DNA of 64,000 nucleotides from assembly GCA_015485155.1 (NCBI GenBank), contig WFUF01000025.1, forward strand, positions 248,001-312,000. The letters run 5' to 3'. This DNA comes from Robiginitomaculum sp. Its GTDB lineage: Bacteria > Pseudomonadota > Alphaproteobacteria > Caulobacterales > Maricaulaceae. A program made the translations under genes and the position numbers. How positions within the stretch are numbered: the stretch's first letter is position 1; each line of letters begins with the position of its first letter. The notes beneath the pieces are model-generated. The model did no database searches and was not told where the DNA came from. It saw only the letters and a list, made by a program, of their open reading frames with translations. Positions 8,848 to 16,194 of the stretch are shown here, piece by piece.

Positions 8848-9755
8848 TTGGCGGGCGCATTATTGATATTACCAGTGATGGCGTGCATCTCTCGGTTACA
8901 CGGGGTTTTATGAAAATCAGCAAGGATCGTGAACAAATCGGGCAAGTGGCATTGGATGACATTGCTGCACTACTGATTCATGCCCACGGTGCAACCTATA
9001 GTGCCAATCTGGTTATCCGTTTGGCCGAGCGCGGCACGCCAATGGTAATGTGTGCCGCCAACCACAATCCGATTGCTTTTGTCTTGCCCTTACATGGTCA
9101 TTTTGAACAGGGTAAGCGCATGCGCGCCCAGGCTGATGCCAGCAAGCGAAAACGAGGCCGGATATGGCGTGATCTGATCAAGGCCAAAATCATCGCCCAG
9201 GGTGATGTGCTGGATGCTTGCGGCAAAAACGGTGATACGGTTCGCCATTTGCATCGCACGGTCAAAGCCGGTGATCCTGATAATCTGGAGGCACAGGCCG
9301 CCCGGCGTTATTGGCCATTATTGTTCGGTAAAACTTTTCGCCGTGACCAGGCCATGGGCGGTATCAACGCTCATCTCAACTATGGTTATACCGTATTGCG
9401 CGCAGCCGCCGCCCGTTCCATTTTGGGCGCAGGCTTGCACCCATCCTTGTCCGTACGTCACATTTCACGCGGCGAAGCCTTACGTCTTGCTGATGATGTG
9501 ATGGAGCCATTTCGCCCGTTTGTGGATCTGGTGGTGTATCATCTGTCTACTGATCCTGAACAAGACTTAAGCCCAGATAGCAAGCGCAAATTGGCAGCGG
9601 TCACCGATTTTGATTTAACCGGGCCAAAAGGGGCGTCACCTGTTCGCGTTTGTCTGGAGCGGCTTTGCGTGTCATTGGCGCAAATGTTTACCGGTGAAGC
9701 AACAAAACTGGAATTACCGGGCGCTCCGCTGCCGCTGGAGGCTGCAAATCTATGA
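8844..9755 (+). CDS. cas1: CRISPR-associated integrase Cas1
   Basis: 303 aa, the metal-dependent integrase subunit that inserts new spacers together with Cas2. Type II Cas1 landmarks: Glu149 in NLEAQAARRYW, His206 in HPSLSVRH, and LADDVMEPFRP with Asp217, Asp218 and Glu221. These are the expected metal-binding positions. The gene overlaps cas9 and cas2 by ATGA at both ends, so all three are one translationally coupled operon. Nothing suggests damage, so adaptation should be possible. Confidence 0.97.
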   Translation: MIGGRIIDITSDGVHLSVTRGFMKISKDREQIGQVALDDIAALLIHAHGATYSANLVIRLAERGTPMVMCAANHNPIAFVLPLHGHFEQGKRMRAQADASKRKRGRIWRDLIKAKIIAQGDVLDACGKNGDTVRHLHRTVKAGDPDNLEAQAARRYWPLLFGKTFRRDQAMGGINAHLNYGYTVLRAAAARSILGAGLHPSLSVRHISRGEALRLADDVMEPFRPFVDLVVYHLSTDPEQDLSPDSKRKLAAVTDFDLTGPKGASPVRVCLERLCVSLAQMFTGEATKLELPGAPLPLEAANL

Positions 9756-10084
9756 AACAATTATCAGGATATAAAATTATGTGGATGATGGTATTGTTCG
9801 ACCTTCCGGTCGGCACAAAGAAGGAACGTAAAGAAGCAAGTGATTTTAGATTATATCTCAAAGACCTTGGTTTTGAAATGGCGCAGTTTTCGGTCTATAT
9901 CCGTCATACCTCTGGAAAAGAGGCGGTGGAAAATTATATTCGTAAAATCAGCGCATCTTTGCCATCGGGCGGAAAAGTTGATATATTGCAATTTACTGAC
10001 AAGCAGTATGAAAATATCCATTGCTTTAGAGGAACAAAAAGTGATTCGTCACCGCAGAACCCGGAACAATTACTGCTTTTTTAG
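9752..10084 (+). CDS. cas2: CRISPR-associated protein Cas2
   Basis: 110 aa, the small subunit that bridges two Cas1 dimers in the spacer integration complex. It begins with the ferredoxin-like strand MWMMVLFDLPVGTKKER, containing the FDLP motif usual in type II Cas2, and continues with RLYLKDLGFEMAQFSVYIR. It ends with TAG at 10082-10084, 72 bases before the first repeat. The array transcript runs towards it from the opposite strand and is stopped by the hairpin at 10121-10141. Confidence 0.96.
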   Translation: MKQLSGYKIMWMMVLFDLPVGTKKERKEASDFRLYLKDLGFEMAQFSVYIRHTSGKEAVENYIRKISASLPSGGKVDILQFTDKQYENIHCFRGTKSDSSPQNPEQLLLF

Positions 10085-10120
10085 CCGAAATTCGCTGAAC
10101 CGTGCTCGCCAGAACAATGG

Positions 10121-10141
10121 AAAAACTCTTGAAAACAAGAG
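10121..10141 (-). terminator. Rho-independent terminator of the CRISPR array transcript
   Basis: Minus-strand hairpin with stem CTCTTG/CAAGAG (10141-10136 with 10131-10126), a TTTT loop, and a run of five T directly after it (10125-10121). It lies 15 bases beyond the last repeat. Its orientation independently shows that the array is transcribed leftward, opposite to the cas genes. Confidence 0.75.
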
Positions 10142-10156
10142 CTTAACCATTGATCT

Positions 10157-10851
10157 GTTATAGCTGATTAAGAAACGCGGGCCAACCGCAACTCAGTCGG
10201 CCCACCGTCCAGGGCTTCGGTTGTTATAGCTGATTAAGAAACGCGGGCCAACCGCAACAAAACGTCTTCGGCATCCTCAAGAGAAAACGTTATAGCTGAT
10301 TAAGAAACGCGGGCCAACCGCAACATATTTGCCATTAAGGGCAACGTTATGAACGTTATAGCTGATTAAGAAACGCGGGCCAACCGCAACTATTGGCCCT
10401 TACCCAACTCTACACCAGACGTTATAGCTGATTAAGAAACGCGGGCCAACCGCAACTTGTGGCCGGCGTTGGCCACGCATACGATTGTTATAGCTGATTA
10501 AGAAACGCGGGCCAACCGCAACTACTGTATTACCTGATATTGTTGTTGTACGTTATAGCTGATTAAGAAACGCGGGCCAACCGCAACAGCTGAGTTTTTC
10601 TGAGCTGCTTACGGCGAGTTATAGCTGATTAAGAAACGCGGGCCAACCGCAACGCTCGGTTTCTTCAGCCAGAAAAAGCAGGTGTTATAGCTGATTAAGA
10701 AACGCGGGCCAACCGCAACGCTCTGCAGCCGTCTCCATGGTCGCAATCTGTTATAGCTGATTAAGAAACGCGGGCCAACCGCAACCGGATGGCCGTATTC
10801 AGTTTCTCGCAGATTGTTATAGCTGATTAAGAAACGCGGGCCAACCGCAAG
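10157..10851 (-). CRISPR. CRISPR array, 11 repeats and 10 spacers
   Basis: The 36-bp repeat reads GTTATAGCTGATTAAG on the plus strand at its left end and GCCAACCGCAAC at its right end. Repeats start at 10157, 10223, 10289, 10355, 10421, 10487, 10552, 10618, 10684, 10750 and 10816. Spacers are 30 bases, except 29 for the one at 10523-10551. Ten repeats are identical; the one at 10816 ends in G instead of C. Transcription is taken as minus strand because the tracrRNA anti-repeat requires that sense, the terminator at 10121 faces that way and the leader lies to the right. The repeat in crRNA sense starts GTTGCGGTTG and ends CAGCTATAAC. Confidence 0.98.
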
Positions 10852-10929
10852 CTGTGTGTGCGTATTATTCTCAATCACTTCAAATTAGGTTTGTGCATTT
10901 AGCCATCTGGCATATATATGAGCGATTGA
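10816..10929. repeat. 114-bp direct repeat, copy 1 (leader-end CRISPR repeat plus leader)
   Basis: This stretch is the last array repeat (10816-10851) plus the following 78 bases. It recurs at 13241-13354 with a single difference (A at 10918, G at 13343). The match stops at TTGA on the right and at the repeat edge on the left. The two copies flank 2311 bp of coding DNA. Confidence 0.95.
10852..10929 (-). promoter_or_regulatory. CRISPR leader
   Basis: AT-rich, non-coding 78 bases upstream of the array in its transcription sense. That it is a functional unit is suggested by its faithful presence beside the second repeat copy. I do not see a convincing sigma-70 promoter in it. Confidence 0.6.
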
Positions 10930-10950
10930 CTGACACTATCAACTTTATTT

Positions 10951-11487
10951 TTATTTGCTGTTAACGGCCTCTTCTGTATCTGTGCCCTTGCTTTTGCCAA
11001 CTTTAGTCAGGTCAAAAGATGTTTCCTCTCCTGTAACAAGCGCCTCCATATAATTAACGAAGTCAGGCCCAAGTCCCTTTTTGCCGAACGTGTTCCACAC
11101 CCATAGACCACCAGGACTGTTCATTACCGCGATCATATCTTTGCGGCAATTATGCCATTGGGTATCAGGCAGCAATTTGTCTTGATGCTGTTCAAACATG
11201 GTGGAATAAATTTGCATGAAGTGGCCTAGCATAACGAGAAATTGCATACGCTCGGCGTCATCAAGTGCATCTGGGTCATCCCAACCCCGTTGAAAAACCG
11301 ATGCTGTAGATGTGTTGCCAGCGATAAGCGCATTGAATTGCCCGGAGGCTTCCACCCACTGAAAACGGGCACTGGCCCGGCCCTGCATGGTATTCTGCCG
11401 CACCTGCATGGCTAGATAAAGAACTGAAGGTATCAAAGCGGCCACGGCCAAAATCTGCGAGATGAGGTAAATATCATTAAGGGTCAT
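10951..11487 (-). CDS. Small membrane-anchored protein of unknown function
   Basis: 178 aa. One hydrophobic segment near the N-terminus (ISQILAVAALIPSVLYLAMQV) is followed by a soluble, helix-rich domain with WGWD/GRW-type tryptophan motifs (FQRGWDD, GGLWVW). The pattern of an N-terminal helix followed by VRQNT resembles a common, uncharacterised marine proteobacterial family, often multi-copy. It is the last gene of a leftward cluster caught between the two CRISPR leader copies, and it follows a truncated DUF6090-like gene. Any defence role is only a guess from position. Confidence 0.7.
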   Translation of the reverse strand: MTLNDIYLISQILAVAALIPSVLYLAMQVRQNTMQGRASARFQWVEASGQFNALIAGNTSTASVFQRGWDDPDALDDAERMQFLVMLGHFMQIYSTMFEQHQDKLLPDTQWHNCRKDMIAVMNSPGGLWVWNTFGKKGLGPDFVNYMEALVTGEETSFDLTKVGKSKGTDTEEAVNSK

Positions 11488-11530
11488 TTTGTTGGCTCCG
11501 CTTGATGTGAAAATTTATGGAACATCCATA

Positions 11531-11596
11531 AAAACCCAGTGCGACTACAAACCGGCTCTGCGCTTTAACGTGCTTGGTTACACGGCGTAGGCGCAT
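11531..11596 (-). pseudogene. 5' remnant of a DUF6090-like gene
   Basis: Directly after the intact paralogue, starting at an ATG that overlaps its stop as TAATG, 22 codons read MRLRRVTKHVKAQSRFVVAL and continue GF. This matches the first residues of the intact copies (MRLRSLTKHVRDQNWFAVAL). Similarity then ends abruptly inside the membrane segment. I read it as the start of a further tandem copy that was cut away. Confidence 0.7.
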
Positions 11597-12336
11597 TATT
11601 TTGTTTCCAATTCTCTATCCAGCAAAAGCAATATGTTCTGATATTGCTGCATCCGCCTGTTTTCATTGCGGGCGAGAACCGCGTTCGCAAACTGGATTGC
11701 GGAAATAGCGCTAATATAGTGTGTGTCCTTACATAAAACCGGAAAGTCATAGGATATGGATCTGTCAGCAATTGGGTATTCGTCCGCCGTCACAATACCG
11801 TCGGGCAGATCAAAGACCATACGCCCATCAACATATGCCATCTGCGGCGAAAACCTTGCGGTAATAAATTCAAGAATTTTGGCCTGATCCTCATAATTTT
11901 CAAGTAAATCATTGATCGCCGTGCGTAGCTCGAGATTGCGGATCAGGCCAGTTCTGCCGGTTGATTGAAGTTCATCCAAAGTGCCGCGCACCAGCGAGAG
12001 CGGTTGGGTTTGCCCGATTGTACGAAGACCCTCATGAAATACTGGACGTGTTGCCTCGTTCAATTCACAGGCTTGCAATGCTTTAACCATCACGCCTTGA
12101 TTATCGATCTGCTTTTGTACCGTATCAATACTCTCTATCGCCGCTATTTTTGACCGTGTCAGATCATCCCGTAACCGCTCCAAATACTGCCGCTCAAGCC
12201 TTTGTTCAACCCGCCCCTCATTCCAACTGGTGATTTGGAATGCGATCAGGATACCAACTACTACAATCACAAAATCTAGCGCCACCGCAAACCAGTTTTG
12301 GTCACGCACGTGTTTTGTTAGGGAGCGTAGGCGCAT
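11596..12336 (-). CDS. DUF6090-like membrane-anchored protein, copy A
   Basis: 246 aa. Short basic N-terminus, one membrane helix (about residues 18-37, DFVIVVVGILIAFQ) ending in ITSWNEGR, then a long helical soluble part. The helix-plus-WNE signature fits the DUF6090 type (compare GILIALQINNWNE in known members); function unknown. Its first 40 residues nearly match copy B, so the two arose by tandem duplication, though their C-terminal parts have diverged. It starts at the stop of copy B and ends at the start of a third copy (TAATG at both junctions), so translation is probably chained. Confidence 0.75.
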   Translation of the reverse strand: MRLRSLTKHVRDQNWFAVALDFVIVVVGILIAFQITSWNEGRVEQRLERQYLERLRDDLTRSKIAAIESIDTVQKQIDNQGVMVKALQACELNEATRPVFHEGLRTIGQTQPLSLVRGTLDELQSTGRTGLIRNLELRTAINDLLENYEDQAKILEFITARFSPQMAYVDGRMVFDLPDGIVTADEYPIADRSISYDFPVLCKDTHYISAISAIQFANAVLARNENRRMQQYQNILLLLDRELETK

Positions 12337-13166
12337 TATTCTTCACTCCGAATATTGATCTGCGAGCTGTTCTCCAGCTCTGGCCGAGTCTCCAGCACTT
12401 TCCGAGTGGCGCGAAAAGGCCAAATCATCTGAATAATATTCTTAACATCGGAATTTTGTGTTTTCAGGGTCGCAACGCGGTGACGTAGCGCCGGGGCAGC
12501 AGACGGATGTTGGCGCAAGATTTGCGCAGCTTCTTCTATTTGCTCTGGCGGAAGGTCAAGGGCGCATTCGTATCCGATCGAATTTTCTTCATTCATGACT
12601 TGGTCAATCGTCAATGCTCGATCACCGCAAGCACTGCCAACAACCATCTGGATGTTGATCGGCATAATACTACGGTATAAATTTCGATACTCCGACGATT
12701 GGCCAAAACGTTCGTAGGCTGATATTGTGCTCGTGCTGTAAAAGAGGGACGCTGTTGCCCCCATCTTTGTATTTGCAACCAGTTCTAACCCGCCCGTTGC
12801 AACGAGCTCCTCGTAAACTCCCGCTGTTTGGGAAAATCTATTAAATTGAGTAGCTCGATACGCAGAGATTAAAAATGCTTCGTCGGACATTGGTTCACGG
12901 CCAGTGATATCGTTCAGCACGCGAAGCGCATCTGCGTAAACCTGTTGGTGGTAATTGTATAGACTGATAACAACCCAAACATCGCTTCCGAAGTTCGTTT
13001 CCAGACGCTCTATGAGCGCATTTGTTCGTTTTTTCAGCGCCCGCTCCTCATTCCAATTGGTAATCTGAAACGCGATCAGAATACCCGCAACCACAATAAT
13101 AAAATCCAACGCCACCGCGAACCAGTTTTGGTCTTTTATGTGTTTTGTTAATGAGCGTAGGAGCAT
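12336..13166 (-). CDS. DUF6090-like membrane-anchored protein, copy B
   Basis: 276 aa from the ATG at 13166. This start aligns with that of copy A; the longer reading to 13205 runs into the tail of another paralogue. N-terminus MLLRSLTKHIKDQNWFAVAL, one membrane helix and ITNWNEER, then a helical domain unlike copy A in detail. Function unknown. Transcription of the cluster may start in the second CRISPR leader/repeat copy just upstream, since no other promoter space exists. Confidence 0.75.
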   Translation of the reverse strand: MLLRSLTKHIKDQNWFAVALDFIIVVAGILIAFQITNWNEERALKKRTNALIERLETNFGSDVWVVISLYNYHQQVYADALRVLNDITGREPMSDEAFLISAYRATQFNRFSQTAGVYEELVATGGLELVANTKMGATASLFYSTSTISAYERFGQSSEYRNLYRSIMPINIQMVVGSACGDRALTIDQVMNEENSIGYECALDLPPEQIEEAAQILRQHPSAAPALRHRVATLKTQNSDVKNIIQMIWPFRATRKVLETRPELENSSQINIRSEE

Positions 13167-13232
13167 TACTTTCTTCTTTTCCAAGTTTTTATCCAGTAAA
13201 GACATATGTTCTTATGTTGCTGCCACTATTAT
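13167..13232 (-). pseudogene. 3' remnant of a DUF6090-like gene
   Basis: Read on the minus strand, the bases before copy B align with the 3' end of copy A (QQYQNILLLLDRELETK region): CAGCAACATAAGAACATA, then one base missing, then LDKNLEKKK and TAATG. In-frame stops and the one-base deletion show it is broken. Only about 65 bases remain before the duplicated CRISPR repeat cuts it off. Confidence 0.6.
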
Positions 13233-13240
13233 CGCAAATC

Positions 13241-13354
13241 GTTATAGCTGATTAAGAAACGCGGGCCAACCGCAAGCTGTGTGTGCGTATTATTCTCAAT
13301 CACTTCAAATTAGGTTTGTGCATTTAGCCATCTGGCATATATGTGAGCGATTGA
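13241..13354. repeat. 114-bp direct repeat, copy 2: solitary CRISPR repeat plus leader
   Basis: A single 36-bp CRISPR repeat (13241-13276) with the same leader-edge base G as the array's last repeat, followed by the full 78-base leader. It has no spacer array of its own. It lies directly upstream of dapB and points leftward into the DUF6090-like cluster. One mismatch to copy 1 implies a recent duplication or gene conversion. Confidence 0.95.
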
Positions 13355-13379
13355 TAATAACTGCGTGAACAGGCACCTC

Positions 13380-14129
13380 ATGTCTCACTCAAACATATAT
13401 ATCGCGCTGGCCGGGCCAAAGGGGCGACTGGGTAGCCAGATATGCAAAGCCATGGAGACGGATCATGGCACATATCTTGAGACCAGATTAAGCCGCAAGT
13501 CTCCTTTTGGCGGTCTGCTAAATGCCGACAGCAAATGTGACATGGTGCTGGATGTTTCATCCTGTGAAGGGGTTATCCAGCGTCTTCCGGTAGTGCTGGA
13601 CTTGAACTTGCCGCTGGTCATTGGTGTTACCGGTTTTACCGCCGACCAGAAAGATAAAATCCAGAAGGCATCAGAGCATATCCCTGTATTGCTTTGCGGT
13701 AATTTCTCTATTGGTGTCAATCAGTTACTTTTGCAAGTTAAGCAAACAGCCAAAGCTTTTGGTAAAGAGGCACAGATAAAGATCAGTGAAACCCATCATA
13801 TAAACAAGAAAGATTATCCATCAGGTACTGCCCTGATGATTGCACAGGCGGTAATGGATGGTATTGGTTGCGAGAAGCGTATAAAATCAACGCTTTGGCC
13901 GGAAAAGCTAGAAAATAACAGTCCTGATATACTGCCGATTATCTGCTATCGTAAAAGCGATGTCATTGGCGAGCATTCCGTAGAGTTTACTAAGGATAAT
14001 GAACAAGTAGTGCTAGGTCATACTGCATTGGATCGGGAAATATTCGCCCGTGGAGCTTTACGTGCCGCCAGATGGATTGTCGGCCAAAAGCCAGGGCTAT
14101 ATGCTATGAGCGATGTTTTAGGCTCATGA
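13380..14129 (+). CDS. dapB: 4-hydroxy-tetrahydrodipicolinate reductase
   Basis: 249 aa from the ATG at 13380; the GTG at 13365 is less likely. Reduces hydroxy-tetrahydrodipicolinate with NAD(P)H in lysine and diaminopimelate synthesis. The nucleotide-binding motif is GPKGRLG (family form GxxGRMG), and the substrate/catalytic motif ETHHINKKDYPSGTA is complete, including the His pair and Lys. The C-terminal HTALDREIFARGALRAARWI is also typical. The product can feed DapD at 31.1 kb (succinylase route). The second CRISPR leader copy ends 25 bases upstream, so its promoter must overlap or lie within that leader. Confidence 0.93.
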   Translation: MSHSNIYIALAGPKGRLGSQICKAMETDHGTYLETRLSRKSPFGGLLNADSKCDMVLDVSSCEGVIQRLPVVLDLNLPLVIGVTGFTADQKDKIQKASEHIPVLLCGNFSIGVNQLLLQVKQTAKAFGKEAQIKISETHHINKKDYPSGTALMIAQAVMDGIGCEKRIKSTLWPEKLENNSPDILPIICYRKSDVIGEHSVEFTKDNEQVVLGHTALDREIFARGALRAARWIVGQKPGLYAMSDVLGS

Positions 14130-14149
14130 GCTGAATGATATGGGCTTTG

Positions 14150-14608
14150 CTACCATTGACCATTATTGCTCATGGAGGCCCATGGCTCGGCGGGTGCAAG
14201 TGCATCGCCTTTTTGTAACAGTTCAACGGAAATCCCATCCGGTGAACGTACAAAGGCCATGCGGCCATCACGCGGCGGGCGGTTAATGGTAATACCCTTG
14301 CTAATCAGGTGCTCGCACATCTTGTAAATATTATCTACCTGAAAAGCCAAATGGCCAAAATTGCGCCCGCCCTCATATTCTGTCTCATCCCAGTTATGGG
14401 TCAATTCCACCATGGGCAAGCCTGCGGCCAGTGTTTGCTTTGGCCCGTTATATTTTTCAATATCCTGCGCACTGGCCAGAAATATCAAAGTAAAGCGACC
14501 GGCCTCATTGTCGACGCGCCGTAACTCCACCAAACCCAGACCATCACAATAAAATGCCAGCGAGTTTTCAATATCACCTATCCTGACCATGGTGTGTAAG
14601 TATCGCAT
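14150..14608 (-). CDS. gloA: Lactoylglutathione lyase (glyoxalase I)
   Basis: 152 aa from [12 protein letters not shown] at 14608. Converts the methylglyoxal-glutathione adduct to lactoylglutathione in the cytosol. The four metal ligands are all seen: His5, Glu in VELTHNW, His in GHLAFQV and Glu in SVELLQK. The length fits bacterial GloA, with a short extra C-terminal tail. It starts two bases after the stop of the upstream membrane protein, so the two are likely co-translated. A longer in-frame reading runs back into that gene and is rejected. Confidence 0.93.
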   Translation of the reverse strand: MRYLHTMVRIGDIENSLAFYCDGLGLVELRRVDNEAGRFTLIFLASAQDIEKYNGPKQTLAAGLPMVELTHNWDETEYEGGRNFGHLAFQVDNIYKMCEHLISKGITINRPPRDGRMAFVRSPDGISVELLQKGDALAPAEPWASMSNNGQW

Positions 14609-14610
14609 AA

Positions 14611-15246
14611 TTATTCCTGTGTTTGATTGGAGCTTGGGCTTTTGTGATTTTTGCTTAAGACCAGACCGTCTTTTCCCTTGACCAACGGAGACCATTTGGG
14701 TCGCTTTCGTACCGGCTCTATGGATTCAAGCGGTGGCAACCCTTGAATTTCACGCAAATCATCATGGCTGGCCAGCCTGTCTTTTGCGTGAAACATACGG
14801 GCCGTAACATAAGCCACCGCGCCCCAGCTTGCGATCAACCCAAAGAAAATGAAAAAGGAATAAACCAGTGGCCCGTCCCGGCGAAATTGTCTGCGAACCT
14901 CTTCGGCAACGGTGCTTGCTGCTGGTGCATTTGGGTCAAACTCCTGTACGATCACTTGATCATAAAACAAGGTCAACAACATCACGGAAATTGGTGTGAT
15001 CAGTGCCGCTGCGGCCAGAGCTGCGGTACTGTATGCAAGCCCCCGTGGATTGTGTGTTAGACGGTAGGTGTTTGTGAATTTTTCCTGCGTGGTTTTTTTT
15101 GCCTGTTTTGGGTTTTGCTGGCAGAATGTTTCCCATTCCTCATCAGCATCACGGCGCACCACCCAATAACCAAAAAAGACCCGGGCTACACCAACACAGA
15201 AAATAAGAATAATAAGCCCTGACGCAATCAACGGCCCTGTGTTCAT
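14611..15246 (-). CDS. Three-helix membrane protein of unknown function
   Basis: 211 aa. Predicted helices near residues 7-27, 72-95 and 126-148, with a basic, polar C-terminus of about 50 residues probably in the cytosol. I recognise no domain. It forms a pair with gloA (two-base gap) and follows the Ada-like gene by 33 bases, so it may be co-transcribed with both. Confidence 0.7.
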   Translation of the reverse strand: MNTGPLIASGLIILIFCVGVARVFFGYWVVRRDADEEWETFCQQNPKQAKKTTQEKFTNTYRLTHNPRGLAYSTAALAAAALITPISVMLLTLFYDQVIVQEFDPNAPAASTVAEEVRRQFRRDGPLVYSFFIFFGLIASWGAVAYVTARMFHAKDRLASHDDLREIQGLPPLESIEPVRKRPKWSPLVKGKDGLVLSKNHKSPSSNQTQE

Positions 15247-15279
15247 CTGCTTGTCTCCTTAACATATGTAAGAGCCATA

Positions 15280-16122
15280 CTAGCTGTTTGCAGCCTCCCA
15301 CGCCAGCATGGATCTTTTACGATTTACACCCCAGTGATAACCTGTAAGCCGTCGGTCTTTACCCAGAACCCGATGACATGGGATCAGCCATGAAATCGGA
15401 TTGCGACCCACGGCAGTTCCAACAGCGCGCGCAGCTTTGGCATCTCCTAGCTGCTGTGCCAACTGTCCATAGGTTATCGTCTTACCCGCCGGGATAGCAA
15501 TTAAAGCGCGCCAGACCTGTCTTTGCCAGCTTGTGCCATAAAGCGCCAGCGGCAAGGGGGCGTGGTCAACAAAGATTTTCTGCGCCCAATCTGTTGCGAT
15601 TTGGTCATTGCGCTTAAAGCTCGCCGCCGGGTATCTGGTCTGAAAGTCTAAAAACCCTGTATGTTCATTGCCATCATCTACAAAACCCAAAGCCGAAAGC
15701 CCGCGCGGCGCCACCAAAAACACCCCAAGACCAAATGGAGTTGGCGCCGTGCCCCAGATAAATTTAAGACCGGCACCGCGTCGTTTTGCTTCACCTGGAG
15801 TTACCGCCTCAAAGGCTAAAAACAGATCATGCAAGCGTGAGGGTCCGGAAAGCCCGGCGTTTAAGGCAGCGTCCATGACACTTGTTCCACGCAGTAATGC
15901 GTATCTGGCATCATCATGAGCCAAAGCATCCATAAGTCGTTTGGCCGAAGTTCCTGTCCATCTCGTAAATACCCGGTGAAACTGATCGGCACCCAGACCA
16001 CAATGGGCGGCAAGCGCTGATAGATCAGGTCGCCTTCGCCAATTGGTATCAAGATAGGATAAAGCCCGGTTTACCCGCTCAAAGTCCTGATTTGCCTGCT
16101 GCAGATGTTTCAAAGTACTCAT
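15280..16122 (-). CDS. Ada-like AraC/O6-alkylguanine-DNA alkyltransferase fusion
   Basis: 280 aa. Residues about 15-105 form an AraC-type helix-turn-helix region; residues 190-278 form the MGMT domain with the methyl-accepting Cys in PCHRV (about residue 249), preceded by RAVGTAVGRNPISWLIP. It takes alkyl groups from guanine O6 irreversibly. The N-terminal zinc-Cys domain of E. coli Ada, which senses methyl phosphotriesters, is missing, so any gene activation would work differently. Divergent from nth, another repair gene, with 72 bases between them. Confidence 0.88.
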   Translation of the reverse strand: MSTLKHLQQANQDFERVNRALSYLDTNWRRRPDLSALAAHCGLGADQFHRVFTRWTGTSAKRLMDALAHDDARYALLRGTSVMDAALNAGLSGPSRLHDLFLAFEAVTPGEAKRRGAGLKFIWGTAPTPFGLGVFLVAPRGLSALGFVDDGNEHTGFLDFQTRYPAASFKRNDQIATDWAQKIFVDHAPLPLALYGTSWQRQVWRALIAIPAGKTITYGQLAQQLGDAKAARAVGTAVGRNPISWLIPCHRVLGKDRRLTGYHWGVNRKRSMLAWEAANS

Positions 16123-16194
16123 TTGTCAGATATAGCGTATATCACAGACATCAAACCACCCGAAAACCGACATGACCATTATTAGAGACTTGTT

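Noticed and set aside
10609-10878. Open minus-strand frame of 89 codons with a repeated AVGPRFLISYN peptide
   Set aside because: It is the CRISPR repeat itself read in one frame; the periodic peptide follows the 66-bp repeat-spacer unit.
13167-13205. Longer N-terminus for DUF6090-like copy B (MSLLDKNLEKKK)
   Set aside because: Those codons align with the 3' end of copy A, so they are a tail of a lost upstream paralogue rather than part of copy B.
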